Assembly (NCBI GenBank): GCA_900551385.1
Contig: URVS01000005.1
Span: 1 to 19,517 of the forward strand
Reading direction: 5' to 3'
From: an uncultured Mollicutes bacterium
GTDB lineage: Bacteria > Bacillota_I > Bacilli_A > RFN20 > CAG-449
DNA length: 19,517 nt
The position numbers were made by a program, and so were the translations under genes. This document shows, piece by piece, positions 6,021 through 13,450 of this stretch (position 1 is its first letter; every line of letters starts with the position of its first letter). The notes under the pieces are model-generated. The model had not been told where the DNA came from, did no database searches, and saw only the letters and a list, made by a program, of their open reading frames with translations.

Positions 6021-8313
6021 ATTATTTTTTATTTTTATTTGTTTATTTTTAATTTCTAGTCTTTCATTATCTTTATATTGTTATATTTCTATTAAAAATT
6101 TACCAACTCCAGAAATAAAGCAAGTAATTGATAAACAATATTCTAAAATATATGATTCAAATGATAATTTAATTGAAAGTTTAGGTGAAAATAAAACAAA
6201 ACAAATTAAATATAATGAATTACCTCAAATATTAATTAACGCTTTAATAAGCATTGAAGATAATGAATTTTTTTATCATGATGGATTAAATTATAAAAGA
6301 ATCATTAAATCTTTAATTAATAATATTTTTTCTTCTTCTACTCAAGGTGGTTCAACTTTAACTCAACAATTAGTTAAAAATTTAGTTTTAAATAATGAAA
6401 AAACTTTAAAAAGAAAAATACAAGAAGCATATTTATCCCATATTATTGAGCAAAACATGACTAAAGAAGAAATATTAGAATTTTATTTTAATTCAATTTA
6501 TTTTGATGGTATGTATCCAGGAATATATTATGCTAGTAAAAAATATTTTGCTAAAGATGTAAGTTCATTATCACTTCCAGAATGTGCTTTATTAGTAGGT
6601 TTAGTTAAATCCCCAACTTATTATAGCCCATATAAACATGCATCTAGATGTGAAGAAAGAAAAAATTTAGTTTTATTAACCATGAAAAATAATAATTATA
6701 TTACAGAAGAAGAATATAATTATTCTATAAAAAAAATAATAACTAAAGAAATAATAGAAAAACAAAATAATAATTTTGATATTAATTATCAATATCAAGC
6801 TTATTTAGATATAGTTTATCAAGAAGTAGAAGAATTAACTTCTTTAAATCCATTCTCTACTCCATTAAAGATAGAAACATATTTAGATACTTCTTTACAA
6901 TCTTATTTAGACGAAATACAAAAGGGTAACATTTTTAAATTTAATGATGATTATCAACAAATTGCAAGTTGTATTATTGATAATAATAATTCTTCAGTTA
7001 TAGGAGTTATTGGAGGTAGAAATTATAATGGAGTTATGCTATATAATCGTGCTTATAATATGAAAAGGCAACCAGCTTCCACTATGAAACCTATTTTTAC
7101 TTATGCATTAGCTATAGAATATTTAAATTATAATGAATATTCTTTAATTGAAGATAAACCATATACTTATAAAAATAGTAATATAACTGTTCATAATGCT
7201 GATAAAAAATATTTAGGAACTATTCCTTTAATAGATGCCATCGGATATTCAAGAAATACTTCAACTTTATATACGCTTGAAAATGTTATTAATAAAATTG
7301 GGCAAAATGCATGTATAGATTATCTTAAAAATATAAATCTTATGGATGAAGGACCGTTTACTATGCCTTATGCTTTAGGAGGCATGAAATATGGTTTATC
7401 TCCTTATTTATTAGCAAATGCTTATAGTCTATTTCCTAATGATGGTGTATTTAAAAAAGCTACTACTATTAAATGTATTAAAGAATTAGATACTAATAAA
7501 ATTATTTATTCTCGAGATGATAATTCTAAACAAATATTATCAAAAGAAACTGCTTTTATAATGAATTCTACATTACAAAAAATCATGGATTATAATTACT
7601 ATAATATTAATTATAGTCGTCCTAACAATATAATTATAGGAGGTAAAACTGGCACAAATGCATATGATAATATAATTATAAAAAAATATAATTATCCTCA
7701 ATATGCTGATAGAGATAGTTGGTTTGTAGGTTATTCTAAAAATTACACTATTGCATGTTGGACTGGCTTTGATGAACCTTTAATTAATCAGAAAACATAT
7801 TTTGGTAAAAATGATTCTCGTCGATTAGTTGTAAAAGATATTTTTAGAACTGCTTTAAATAAATTAGAATTAAAAAATATTAATTTTAATACATGTGAAA
7901 ATATTTCACAAATTAAAATTGTTAAAAACGCTCCAGAAATGTATTTACCAAATGAATTAATACCAGAAAATTATATTGTTACAGCTTCTTTTAAAAAAGG
8001 ATTTGAGCCTAAACAAATTATGCCTTTACCAGAATTTAAAAAAATAGAAAATGTTAATATTATTTCTTATGAAGATAATTTACAAATAGATGTGGATAAT
8101 GAACTTATTGATGATGAATTATATAAAAATATTTTTGGAAAAAGAATATTTTTAATCACTTATGAAGATGAAAATAACTTAGATACTTATCAAATATCTA
8201 ATAATCATTTTTTAATCAAAAAGCATAATGGCAAATTTAAACTAAATATTGTAGAAACTTTTGAAAATAATAATAAAGTTACAGGTGAAGCTTTTATTTT
8301 TTATTCTTATTAA
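6001..8313 (+). CDS. ponA: Class A penicillin-binding protein (PBP1a-type transglycosylase/transpeptidase)
   Basis: The 770-aa protein polymerises and cross-links peptidoglycan on the outer face of the membrane. It has a cytoplasmic tail and one membrane anchor (about 7-30), then the GT51 glycosyltransferase domain with catalytic Glu86 (IEDNEFF) and QGGSTLTQQ (115-123). The transpeptidase domain has the nucleophile Ser360 (S-T-M-K), S417-R418-N419 and K549-T550-G551. After about 640, some 130 residues form an uncharacterised C-terminal extension. All catalytic residues are present, so the organism makes a cell wall. A modest AAGG lies before the ATG, inside recU, indicating coupling. The 3' end overlaps the convergent nth gene by 20 bases. 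Confidence 0.95.
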   Translation: MKKFLNKLFFIFICLFLISSLSLSLYCYISIKNLPTPEIKQVIDKQYSKIYDSNDNLIESLGENKTKQIKYNELPQILINALISIEDNEFFYHDGLNYKRIIKSLINNIFSSSTQGGSTLTQQLVKNLVLNNEKTLKRKIQEAYLSHIIEQNMTKEEILEFYFNSIYFDGMYPGIYYASKKYFAKDVSSLSLPECALLVGLVKSPTYYSPYKHASRCEERKNLVLLTMKNNNYITEEEYNYSIKKIITKEIIEKQNNNFDINYQYQAYLDIVYQEVEELTSLNPFSTPLKIETYLDTSLQSYLDEIQKGNIFKFNDDYQQIASCIIDNNNSSVIGVIGGRNYNGVMLYNRAYNMKRQPASTMKPIFTYALAIEYLNYNEYSLIEDKPYTYKNSNITVHNADKKYLGTIPLIDAIGYSRNTSTLYTLENVINKIGQNACIDYLKNINLMDEGPFTMPYALGGMKYGLSPYLLANAYSLFPNDGVFKKATTIKCIKELDTNKIIYSRDDNSKQILSKETAFIMNSTLQKIMDYNYYNINYSRPNNIIIGGKTGTNAYDNIIIKKYNYPQYADRDSWFVGYSKNYTIACWTGFDEPLINQKTYFGKNDSRRLVVKDIFRTALNKLELKNINFNTCENISQIKIVKNAPEMYLPNELIPENYIVTASFKKGFEPKQIMPLPEFKKIENVNIISYEDNLQIDVDNELIDDELYKNIFGKRIFLITYEDENNLDTYQISNNHFLIKKHNGKFKLNIVETFENNNKVTGEAFIFYSY

Positions 8314-8935
8314 ATTCTCTACATATTAAAGATAATTTACAATTTTCACAATGAGGTGATCTAGCTAAACAAGTATATCTACCAAAATGTATAAATTGAT
8401 GATGTAATAAAATATAATCATATCCTTTAAAAAATTTTCTTAATTTATTTTCAGTTATTTCTACATTATCTTCTTCTTTAGCAATTTTTAATCTTTTAGC
8501 TAATCTATGAACATGAGTATCAACAGGAAATTCATTTTGATGAAATAATTCACATAAAACTACATTAGCAGTTTTATTTCCTACTCCTGGTAATGACATT
8601 AAATCTTTTTTATTATTAGGTACTTTCCCATTAAATTTTTTTATTAAATCAACAGCTATCAATTTTATATTTTTAGCTTTTGCATGATATAAGCCAATTT
8701 GTTTAATACATAATTCAACATCTTTAATATCAGCTTTAGCTAAATCTTCTAAAGTTGGAAATTTATTAAATAAAATAGGTGTTACTTTATTAACTGATTT
8801 ATCTGTTGTTTGAGCAGATAAAACTACACTTATTAATAGTCCATAATCAGTAGTGTAATCTAATTCACAACTAGCAGTAGGTAATATTTCATTAAAATAA
8901 TTAACTATTATTTCCGCTTTTTGCTTATTTGTCAT
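8294..8935 (-). CDS. nth: Endonuclease III
   Basis: This 213-aa base-excision repair enzyme removes oxidised pyrimidines and nicks the abasic site. The helix-hairpin-helix LPGVGNKTANVVL (115-127) carries the catalytic Lys121; Asp139 lies in PVDTHVHR; and the [4Fe-4S] loop has Cys189, 196, 199 and 205 with the canonical C-x6-C-x2-C-x5-C spacing. LSAQTTD (39-45) is the usual DNA-contact segment. I chose ATG 8,935 over the GTG one codon earlier; either start overlaps the end of dnaD, so translation is coupled. The dnaD-nth order is conserved in Bacillota, where ponA and recU are also neighbours. Here it converges on ponA, sharing its last 20 bases with that gene. Confidence 0.95.
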   Translation of the reverse strand: MTNKQKAEIIVNYFNEILPTASCELDYTTDYGLLISVVLSAQTTDKSVNKVTPILFNKFPTLEDLAKADIKDVELCIKQIGLYHAKAKNIKLIAVDLIKKFNGKVPNNKKDLMSLPGVGNKTANVVLCELFHQNEFPVDTHVHRLAKRLKIAKEEDNVEITENKLRKFFKGYDYILLHHQFIHFGRYTCLARSPHCENCKLSLICREFNKNKK

Positions 8936-9587
8936 CACGATTTACCCAATCATAAGACGCTATATCCATAGCTTTTTTAATATCTTTTTTTGTCTTTTCA
9001 TCAACAGTAGAAAATCCTTCTTCTACTCTATCAGTATGAGCTAAATTTTTTATAATTAATTTATCAACCATTTTAACAGTAACTTTATTATGTTTCATAA
9101 TACATTCATTAATTGAATTAATAATAACATTTTTATCAACATCTTCATTAAACCATTCACTAATCATATCTATTTCTAAAGGAGATAAAGATCTTTTCAT
9201 GTTTTCTTCTAATAATTTTGTTATTTCTCCAAATGCTTCTTGAGTATAAACTTTTGTTAAATCATTTTGATCTGAACAAACTTTTTTTGTAAATAATTCA
9301 ATTATTTTTTTATAAGTATTTTCACATGACGTAACTAAAATATCACCACATTGAATATAACTTAAAAAGCCTTTATTCATTAATGAAACAATTATTTCAT
9401 CAATTTCTTTATCATTATAATTCATTTTTAAAGATAATAATTCTCCACTGAATAATGACTTTTTATCTTTACTAGATGAATCTATTAATAATAAAACTAC
9501 TAATTCTTTTTCACTTAATCCTAGCTCTTTATAATTTTGTATTAAGATATTTCTATAATCTATATCACTAAATCTTATTAAATCCAT
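8925..9587 (-). CDS. dnaD: DnaD-family replication initiation/restart protein
   Basis: This 220-aa protein resembles DnaD, which in Bacillota helps load the replicative helicase at oriC and at restarted forks. The N-terminal half (about 1-95) fits the winged-helix oligomerisation domain (LGLSEKELVVLLLID; LSLKMNYNDKEIDEIIVSLMNKGF). The C-terminal half holds the DnaB/DnaD helical domain, with FGEITKLLEENMKRSLSPLE and ISEWFNED, then a lysine-rich tail. The start is taken at ATG 9,587, preceded by AAAGAAG about 8 bases upstream; an in-frame TTG at 9,620 is less likely because it would leave that site inside the gene. It lies 43 bases after the fusion gene on the same strand, with no obvious promoter between, and overlaps nth. 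Confidence 0.85.
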   Translation of the reverse strand: MDLIRFSDIDYRNILIQNYKELGLSEKELVVLLLIDSSSKDKKSLFSGELLSLKMNYNDKEIDEIIVSLMNKGFLSYIQCGDILVTSCENTYKKIIELFTKKVCSDQNDLTKVYTQEAFGEITKLLEENMKRSLSPLEIDMISEWFNEDVDKNVIINSINECIMKHNKVTVKMVDKLIIKNLAHTDRVEEGFSTVDEKTKKDIKKAMDIASYDWVNRDDK

Positions 9588-9630
9588 ATTTTTAACTTCT
9601 TTCTTTTTATAGTTTTGCAAACTAAATCTT

Positions 9631-11226
9631 TTATTTCAAGACTTTTTTAAATACCCGCATAATATTTTTATAAAATATTTTTTCTATTTCATTTTCTTTA
9701 AAATCATTTTTTATTAAACATTCATATAATAAATTCATTTTATCGCAACTCGATAATTCATTAGGGGTTTCAATACCATCAAAATCACTACCTAAAGCAA
9801 TATTATCTATACAACCTAATTCTTTTATATGCCTTATATGATTTACTATATCTTGAATAGTATCTATATTTTGATTAGTAAGAAAATCTTTATAATAATT
9901 CATTCCCATTACTCCACCATTTTTATGTAATAATAAAATCATATCATCAGTTAAATTTCTTTTATTATTACAAATATAACGACTATTAGAATGGCTTGCT
10001 ACAATTGGAGAATTAGATAATTTTATTACATCATAAAATCCTTGATCTGAAAGATGAGAAACATCTATAATTATTCCTAATTCATTCATTTTATTGATTA
10101 CTTTTTTTCCAAAATCAGTTAAGCCATTATTTTCATCTTTATTTGAAGAAGATATTAAATTTTGATAATTCCAGGTTAATGTAATCATTCTTATACCTAA
10201 AGAATATAAATAATCTATAATATCTAAATTAGTGATGATGTCACCATTTTCAAGAGTTAACATTGCTCCTATTTTATTATCACTTTTTATTTTTAAAATA
10301 TCGTTATAAGATAATATTTTTTCTAAATAAATTTTGTTTAATTCTAATTGTTGATTATAACATTCATAATATTTATTAAAATCATATATTGTTTCACCTT
10401 TATTTAAGAAAATAGCAAAGCATTGAAGAAGATATTGTCCTTTAACAAGTTTTTGTACATCAAGATGTAAATTGTTTCTTAATAAGCTTTTATTTTGCTT
10501 ATATAAAGCTGTTATTGTGTCACAATGTAAATCAATTATATTATATTTTCTTTTATAATCATCAATTACTAAATAATCATTTAATTTATATTCATTGCAT
10601 ACATCAATAAATTTTTCTTTAGATATATTTTTCATTTTATCTAATTCTTTATTAATTTGATATCGAGATATTTCTTTTAATAAATATAAATGTGTTTTTA
10701 TATAATTATCTAGTTCTTCTTCTATTATAAAATTTAATTGTATTTTAAATCTAATTGCTCTTAAAATTCTTAAAGGATCTTCTTTTATTCTTTGATCAAT
10801 ATTGGCAATCATTCTAATTATTTTATTATTTAAATCATTTATACCATTATGAAAATCATAAATTTTATCATTATCCATGTATAAACTATTAATTGTAAAA
10901 TCTCTTCTTAAACTATCTTCTTTAAGAGAATTAACAAATATTATTTTTTCTGGATGTCTAAAATTATTAGAATATATTTCTTTTCTTAAAGTAGAAATAT
11001 CATAATATTTATTATTAATTAATATTTTACAAAATCCTAATCTTTCAAAAGAATAATCACCTTTAAAAAGAAGTTTTAAATCACTTATTAAAGCATTAGT
11101 AACAAAATCCATATCATTTATTTCTTTATTTAATAAATAATCTCTTACTGCTCCACCTACAATATAAGCTTGTTTATTAATCTGTTTTAATTTAATATTA
11201 ATTTCTTCTAAAATTTCATTTCTCAT
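9631..11226 (-). CDS. cca: Fusion: tRNA nucleotidyltransferase (CCA-adding) head + M19 membrane-dipeptidase-family peptidase
   Basis: One uninterrupted 531-aa frame joins two enzymes. Residues 1 to about 225 are a class II CCA-adding/poly(A) polymerase head and neck: GGAVRD (24-29), the metal pair D38-x-D40, R107-R108-D109-F, E149-D150-x-x-R153-x-x-R156, and ISRYQINKEL (186-195). The long C-terminal body and tail usual in 380-400-aa enzymes are absent. Residues 227-531 form a complete M19 dipeptidase with metal ligands H234-x-D236, E326, H391, H412 and D481; the 21- and 69-residue gaps among the last three match renal dipeptidase as I recall it. No signal peptide exists, so both act in the cytosol: tRNA 3'-CCA completion or repair, and dipeptide hydrolysis. 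ATG 11,226 is chosen because the next upstream ATG lies inside the tRNA-Val gene; no ribosome-binding site is visible. Confidence 0.88.
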   Translation of the reverse strand: MRNEILEEINIKLKQINKQAYIVGGAVRDYLLNKEINDMDFVTNALISDLKLLFKGDYSFERLGFCKILINNKYYDISTLRKEIYSNNFRHPEKIIFVNSLKEDSLRRDFTINSLYMDNDKIYDFHNGINDLNNKIIRMIANIDQRIKEDPLRILRAIRFKIQLNFIIEEELDNYIKTHLYLLKEISRYQINKELDKMKNISKEKFIDVCNEYKLNDYLVIDDYKRKYNIIDLHCDTITALYKQNKSLLRNNLHLDVQKLVKGQYLLQCFAIFLNKGETIYDFNKYYECYNQQLELNKIYLEKILSYNDILKIKSDNKIGAMLTLENGDIITNLDIIDYLYSLGIRMITLTWNYQNLISSSNKDENNGLTDFGKKVINKMNELGIIIDVSHLSDQGFYDVIKLSNSPIVASHSNSRYICNNKRNLTDDMILLLHKNGGVMGMNYYKDFLTNQNIDTIQDIVNHIRHIKELGCIDNIALGSDFDGIETPNELSSCDKMNLLYECLIKNDFKENEIEKIFYKNIMRVFKKVLK

Positions 11227-11233
11227 ATTATCT

Positions 11234-11242
11234 ATTATAACA
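11234..11242 (-). promoter_or_regulatory. Extended -10 element before the cca-dipeptidase fusion gene
   Basis: Minus-strand TGTTATAAT is a full extended -10 (TG-n-TATAAT). The -35 region at 17-base spacing (TATTTA) is poor. The box ends 7 bases before ATG 11,226, so the transcript would start at the start codon. It is back to back with the tRNA-Val promoter. Confidence 0.5.
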
Positions 11243-11266
11243 TATTCATTAATTGTTAAATATTTG

Positions 11267-11295
11267 TTGACAAAGAAATTATAATTTAATATTAT
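11267..11295 (+). promoter_or_regulatory. Promoter of the tRNA-Val gene
   Basis: Consensus TTGACA (11,267-11,272), a 17-base spacer and TATTAT (11,290-11,295, five of six matches) place the start near 11,302, about 6 bases before the tRNA 5' end. This is the strongest promoter match in the window, as expected for a stable RNA gene. Confidence 0.8.
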
Positions 11296-11307
11296 TTTAA
11301 TTGCTAA

Positions 11308-11383
11308 GGGCATTTAGCTCAGCTGGGAGAGCATCTGTTTGACGTACAGAAGGTCGGGGGTTCGAACCCCTCAGTGCCCACCA
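11308..11383 (+). tRNA. tRNA-Val (anticodon GAC)
   Basis: A full 76-nt cloverleaf can be folded by eye. The acceptor stem is GGGCATT/AGTGCCC, the D stem GCTC/GAGC, the anticodon stem TCTGT/ACAGA around loop TTGACGT, and the T arm GGGGG-TTCGAAC-CCCTC. The anticodon GAC (11,341-11,343) reads GUC and GUU. The terminal CCA is encoded (11,381-11,383). It has its own promoter and terminator, so it is a single-gene unit, divergent from the fusion gene that contains a CCA-adding domain. Confidence 0.97.
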
Positions 11384-11395
11384 TTAGTATTTTAT

Positions 11396-11426
11396 AAACG
11401 AACATTTATTTGTTCGTTTTTTTTAT
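11396..11426 (+). terminator. Intrinsic terminator of the tRNA-Val gene
   Basis: A 9-bp perfect stem (11,396-11,404 AAACGAACA with 11,411-11,419) and a 6-base loop run into a long T-tract, starting 12 bases after the tRNA. Confidence 0.92.
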
Positions 11427-11443
11427 TATTTTTAAGCAAATAA

Positions 11444-11465
11444 AAACCTCTCTTTCGAGAGGTTT
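11444..11465 (-). terminator. Intrinsic terminator of the 598-aa lipoprotein gene
   Basis: On the minus strand, a 9-bp perfect stem AAACCTCTC/GAGAGGTTT is capped by a GAAA tetraloop and followed by T-rich sequence, 15 bases beyond the stop codon at 11,481. Together with the tRNA terminator it isolates two converging transcripts. Confidence 0.85.
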
Positions 11466-11480
11466 AATATCTTCATTAAT

Positions 11481-13277
11481 TTATAAAGTAGGAATTACTG
11501 TTGAACCAACATTACTAAATTCAATAATAATATGGTAATATGTTGATGTATTCCAACCAAATTTGAAATTAATTGTAGTAGTATCATCAGTCATATATAC
11601 AAATGCATTGAAATTTAAAATTTCAAAAAGTGAATATTCACGTCCATCATTAGTAGGTAATTTTTGACTTAATAATGACCAAGTTGAACCAGAATAATGG
11701 CTAACTGATAATAAATCAATTAAATATTCTTGACCATTAGCAGCTCCACCAAATACATAATTGTAATCTGCATCTTCATCTTTATCATATTCTTCTGAAT
11801 AAATAGTATTACGAGTAGATTTAGAAGCAAGACTTTTATCTGCTAATAAATCAACTAATGAATGAGACTTATCCCAAATTGTAGTTCCTTCAACTTTTTT
11901 TGTATCTGGAGTAATAATTGTATATTCTTTTTCATTAAGAGAATAATTTACAGTACGATTAATTCCATTTTCTGCTTTAACTAAATGTTCATAAATTTCT
12001 TTTTCTTCTTCATTTATAGAAACATTTTTTGTATATAAAGCTTCTTCATCTTTTACATAAGTAGTTTCTTCTGTTTCAACTAAGAAATTATTTCTTATTG
12101 TTTCATATAAAGCATAACCATCATCAAGAGTTAAGTTAGGTGTTTCGATTGGTTTTGCAGTAGAAAGATCACTTGAATCATACCAACCACTTTTTACACT
12201 CATTGTATAATTTTTACTATTACTAATTGAAGAAATTCTTTCATCAAATTGTTCTGGAATTGCTCTTTCAGGAGTATTGCTAAGTTCTTCTGTAATAGTT
12301 TTATATAAATCACTATTTTCTAGATAATCTTCTTCAGCACGCAAATAATATGTTCCCCATGTGAATGTTCCAGCTTGTCCAGAAACAGTTTCAGTATATG
12401 TACAATATAAATTATAAACAGGGAAAGACGAAACAATTTCACCAGATGTATTTTCCATATCATACATCATTGCTGAAACGCCTTTAGTTTGAAATTCAAA
12501 ATTTACATCATTATTATTCCCTTTATAATATTCAGTTAGTAATTGCATATAATATTCAAATAAATCTGATCTATATCCAAGCATACTTAGCATTGTTTCT
12601 GCTGCATCTGCTCCACCTTCAAGAATACCATTTTCTCCTGTTGTAAATAAATTTGTAGACATAGTAAATGTAGTATTGCTATAAAATAATCCACTTACTG
12701 CGCCTGGACCAAATTTAAAATTTTCTCCTTTATCATCATCCATTGTAAAAGTATAAACACTTGAACCTTGGAAATATTGACCTTGATAGCCATATCCTGA
12801 ATTATTTATAGCTTTATTACTATAAACTGTATAATCTTCACCAAATAACCAACCATCACTAGTAAGATAAGTTCCTGTTGAAGAATTATCAACGACTCCA
12901 ATAAAAAATTCAGAACCTACACTATTAGCATATTTATTATAAGCATATTTTTCTTTTGAAAAAGCATCAAAGTTAATTGATTTTTCTAAGTCACCAGAAG
13001 TAACAACAATTGTAACTTTTCCTTCTTTTAAAATAGTGACTTTTTTACCATCAATAGAAGCTGTTTCATCTGTTAATAATTCACAATCAAAAACTTGAGC
13101 GCCTCCTTCAATAGTAACTATTTCATTTAAATCTATAACATCACCTACAACAGCTCCATCAATAGATTTTATTTTAATATTTTCTACTGTTTCATTGCTA
13201 CTAGTATTATCACATGCAGAAAGAGATGTTAATAATAACAAAGGCATTAATAATATAGGTATATTTTTTAATTTCAT
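11481..13277 (-). CDS. Large lipoprotein of unknown function with an N-terminal Ig-like region
   Basis: The 598-aa protein starts MKLKNIPILL, with a hydrophobic core and the lipobox LSAC (lipidated Cys22), followed by a Ser/Asn/Glu-rich linker. Residues about 35-110 (IKIKSIDGAVVGDVIDL ... ILKEGKVTIVVTSGD) look like a bacterial Ig-like domain. The remaining 480 or so residues are rich in Tyr, Thr, Ser and Asp, with many short beta-type segments and no enzyme motif I recognise; it does not resemble an OppA-type binding protein. It should sit on the outer surface of the membrane. ATG 13,277 is preceded by a strong AAAGGAG; the earlier in-frame ATG at 13,313 would put this site inside the gene. 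It lies downstream of the M6 protease gene on the same strand but has its own candidate promoter (13,401-13,429) and terminator. Confidence 0.72.
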   Translation of the reverse strand: MKLKNIPILLMPLLLLTSLSACDNTSSNETVENIKIKSIDGAVVGDVIDLNEIVTIEGGAQVFDCELLTDETASIDGKKVTILKEGKVTIVVTSGDLEKSINFDAFSKEKYAYNKYANSVGSEFFIGVVDNSSTGTYLTSDGWLFGEDYTVYSNKAINNSGYGYQGQYFQGSSVYTFTMDDDKGENFKFGPGAVSGLFYSNTTFTMSTNLFTTGENGILEGGADAAETMLSMLGYRSDLFEYYMQLLTEYYKGNNNDVNFEFQTKGVSAMMYDMENTSGEIVSSFPVYNLYCTYTETVSGQAGTFTWGTYYLRAEEDYLENSDLYKTITEELSNTPERAIPEQFDERISSISNSKNYTMSVKSGWYDSSDLSTAKPIETPNLTLDDGYALYETIRNNFLVETEETTYVKDEEALYTKNVSINEEEKEIYEHLVKAENGINRTVNYSLNEKEYTIITPDTKKVEGTTIWDKSHSLVDLLADKSLASKSTRNTIYSEEYDKDEDADYNYVFGGAANGQEYLIDLLSVSHYSGSTWSLLSQKLPTNDGREYSLFEILNFNAFVYMTDDTTTINFKFGWNTSTYYHIIIEFSNVGSTVIPTL

Positions 13278-13372
13278 ACACTTCTCCTTTATAAAAAACA
13301 ATATATTTAACATATATTGAATTAATTAAACCATTTTTTTAAATAAATTTAAACATAAATATATCATAATTT

Positions 13373-13442
13373 AAAAAAAGATATTCCTCGCATATTTTTT
13401 TATATAATTATTTAATACATTATGTTCAAAATATCTTTTTTT
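13373..13442 (-). repeat. 13-bp perfect inverted repeat between the two lipoprotein genes
   Basis: AAAAAAAGATATT (13,373-13,385) and AATATCTTTTTTT (13,430-13,442) are exact reverse complements 44 bases apart. It begins just after the M6 protease stop codon, and on either strand it ends in seven T, so it could terminate the protease transcript. The enclosed 44 bases carry the candidate promoter for the next gene. AT-rich composition makes coincidence possible. Confidence 0.5.
13401..13429 (-). promoter_or_regulatory. Candidate promoter of the 598-aa lipoprotein gene
   Basis: Minus-strand TTGAAC (13,429-13,424), a 17-base spacer and TATATA (13,406-13,401). The predicted start near 13,394 would give a leader of roughly 115 bases before ATG 13,277. 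It lies inside the loop of the 13-bp inverted repeat. Confidence 0.45.
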
Positions 13443-13450
13443 ATAATTTT

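Noticed and set aside
11227..11313. Longer start of the fusion gene at 11,313
   Set aside because: That ATG is antisense to the tRNA-Val acceptor stem and would require transcription from within the tRNA gene; the added residues do not match the CCA enzyme family.
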